This document shows, in pieces, positions 62,126 through 64,000 of a DNA stretch of 64,000 bases. Location: contig NC_026661.2 of assembly GCF_000004075.3 (NCBI RefSeq), positions 20,922,307 through 20,986,306 on the forward strand, given 5' to 3'. A program made the position numbers and the translations under genes. The DNA comes from Cucumis sativus. Taxonomy: Eukaryota; Streptophyta; Magnoliopsida; Cucurbitales; Cucurbitaceae. How positions within the stretch are numbered: the stretch's first letter is position 1; each line of letters starts with the position of its first letter. Below the pieces are notes generated by a model, which worked only from the letters and a program-made list of their open reading frames with translations, did no database searches and was not told where the DNA came from.

Positions 62126-64000
62126 AACTGCAATCATCTGAAGTCTTTCTGATCAATTGATTGCGTGACATGTTATTCTGCTGCATCAATCTGAATAACG
62201 TAAACTCGACCGTGTTCCTACTTTCATGTTGTGTTCTTTGTTAAGATCTGGATGATCATGTGCTCTTCTCCTTGTTTCTTAAGCAAAAAGAAAAAACCAA
62301 ATAGACAGAAGAAATCAATAACCTGAACTTCAATGATCATATGGAACAATCTTCTTGGAAAGTAATGCAACACGTTATGGGTATCTAAGTAGGGCCAATG
62401 GAAATTATTACATTTTATATGGTTGTTCTATGATAACACACCACTGATTACTGTATCACTGTATTATGGTTTGATGAACTTGATGAAAATGAAGAATTCA
62501 TCACAAAGGAATCAATCATCCCGACTTCAGGTAGTTTGACTTACCAACTTTATAAATTGATATCAAACAACTCAACTCTTGGATGATAGACACTATTAAT
62601 GAAGAATTACACATTTATCTTTATCTAATCTTCTCTATTTCAAACATATACTTTTCAATTCTAACATACTAATAATACTTAAAAAAGCTTAGTGAAAATT
62701 GATCATGGGAAGTTGATGCTTTTCCTTATTCCTTTTTTGTGATAGAATTAGGGGAGAGATATATGTGTTGTCATTTGCAAAACTTTCCAACATTGGCCAT
62801 GTTTTCGTCTCCTGCCTTTTTTGTTTTTACTATTTAAGTACAACAATCATCAAAACGGAGATCTAATTTCATTTTAAAACCAAATGATGTAAAAGTTATA
62901 TTTTGGTTGGAACAGAGTTTGAGATGTGAAAAAATTCTCAAAAATATTTTAAAATAAGATCGAATATCTCTTTATATTTATAAACATTTTTAGTACTTCT
63001 TTTAATTGGAAATAATTTTTCTATATATTAGCAAATGAAAATGACAAATGAAAGTTCTTTTTTTCTTTGGGAAGAGTTTTTAAAAAAAAAAAGAAAAAGG
63101 AATCGATATCGTGCAGAAAGTGGCAATAGATGAATAAATTGGTAATGAAAATATATGGATGTGTTTTGCATAAAAGTTGGGACCTTTGAATCTGCCTTTA
63201 TTTATGCAAAATATTAATGTGATATGTGAACTCATTCCATTAATTTCTGCTAAACTCATCTCATTGATTTCTGCTATCATTAATTTGAGATTCTTGCTTT
63301 TTCTAAATGTGAAGAAAAATAATTTACTTCTTCTATTGGTAACATCCTACCCAATTTATTCATTTACCATAATATAATTTAAAATGAATTTTTACATATA
63401 AATATCGTGAAAATGTTTACCTTATATAGAACAATTTTGAAAAAATAAAAAACTCAAAAAGCTAAATAACAAAAATATCACGCAATTAGCACAACCACAC
63501 ACACATGCGGAAAAAATAATTTTGTATCAAATATAAACAATCTTGTATCAAATTAAACAATCTCAGTACACGATCTTGTACCAAATCTAGTGCCGTATCA
63601 TATATTACTAAACCCTAAACCCTAAATCGTAAATGCATGTAAATTAATCTAGAAAAACATCCTACTCAATTTATTCCTTTAGCATAATAAATTTTAAATT
63701 GAGTTTTGACATTCTCACGTTTATTCTTGCTTTTTAAAATATAAAAACAACCATATATTAGTAACAACAATAGTAATAGTAGTAGTAGGATATAAAGTTG
63801 ACTATCTAAAAATTCATCTCTTGGGAGGATATTTAAAACTTTTCGAATATCACTTATAGAGACACCTTTTAGTATTCGAGCATCTCGAGATTGAGTATCA
63901 TACATTACTACAAAAACAAACGTGTGGTAACTCAGATGATCACTGTACGAATCTTTGATTTTTCAAAACTAAATAGTTCCTTTACAAAATGTTGAAACAT
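62126..64000. other. Terminal AT-rich intergenic region
   Basis: No gene was seen. It contains two and a half units of the plant telomere-type repeat near 63608, a short (TAG)n run near 63773-63789, and a dispersed motif near 63540-63600 (CTTGTACCAAATC) related to one near 39550. The open frames here are short and AT-driven. Confidence 0.6.
63608..63626 (+). repeat. Short interstitial telomere-type repeat / telo-box
   Basis: CTAAACCCTAAACCCTAAA is about two and a half units of the plant telomere repeat (TTTAGGG on the other strand) and contains the telo-box AAACCCTAA. It is too short for a true telomere remnant to be claimed. Telo-boxes also occur in plant promoters, but no gene start is visible here. 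Confidence 0.7.

Noticed and set aside
1-64000. CRISPR arrays, bacterial operons, or an integrated virus with capsid genes
   Set aside because: No regularly spaced repeats of that kind and no capsid, integrase or polymerase frames were seen; everything fits plant nuclear DNA.

Overview
The window is nuclear DNA of a dicot plant. It has AT-rich intergenic DNA, intron-containing genes with plant-only families (trihelix factor, OVATE family protein, DYW-class PPR protein, DUF630/632 protein, S-domain receptor kinases) and a nuclear tRNA-Leu. Gene content and short dispersed repeats suggest a cucurbit such as Cucumis; that is inference, not proof.

Layout. 1-2.6 kb: a one-exon trihelix transcription factor (+) with a leader intron. 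3.2-8.4 kb: a nine-exon HSP110-type HSP70 (HSP70-15-like, -). About 1 kb separates it head to head from a 23-exon RTEL1 DNA helicase (+, 9.4-22.5 kb). This shared upstream DNA holds a heat-shock-element core and a consensus E2F site. RTEL1 uses two GC-AG introns and carries a solo LTR with intact target duplications in one intron. 25.4-26.2 kb: an OVATE family protein (-). 29.2 kb: tRNA-Leu(CAA). 30.1 kb: a 78-aa protein with a CxCSPTxHPGSFxC motif (+). 30.9-33.3 kb: a DUF630/DUF632 protein (-). 34.9-37.0 kb: an IST1-like ESCRT-III protein (-).

40.9-58.4 kb: a cluster of G-type lectin S-receptor-like kinases (CES101 type), mostly on the minus strand. Gene A (41.9-45.5 kb) is full length, gene B (46.7-50.6 kb) has lost kinase subdomain XI, and gene C (53.5-57.4 kb) is frameshifted just before its kinase domain. 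There are also two relic fragments, one of them inverted. Duplicated flanks, mosaic similarity and near-identical kinase introns in A and C point to recent duplication and gene conversion.

58.7-62.1 kb: a decayed TMA7-like gene. Its second intron contains a complete intronless DYW-class PPR gene on the same strand.

The genes do not form one pathway. The closest thing to a joint system is the receptor-kinase array. I did not find a clear previously undescribed system; the most unusual structures are the nested PPR/TMA7 arrangement, the paired GC-AG introns of RTEL1, and the mosaic, partly broken receptor-kinase array. Exon borders were worked out by eye from reading frame and splice consensus, and every exon chain given was checked for phase.
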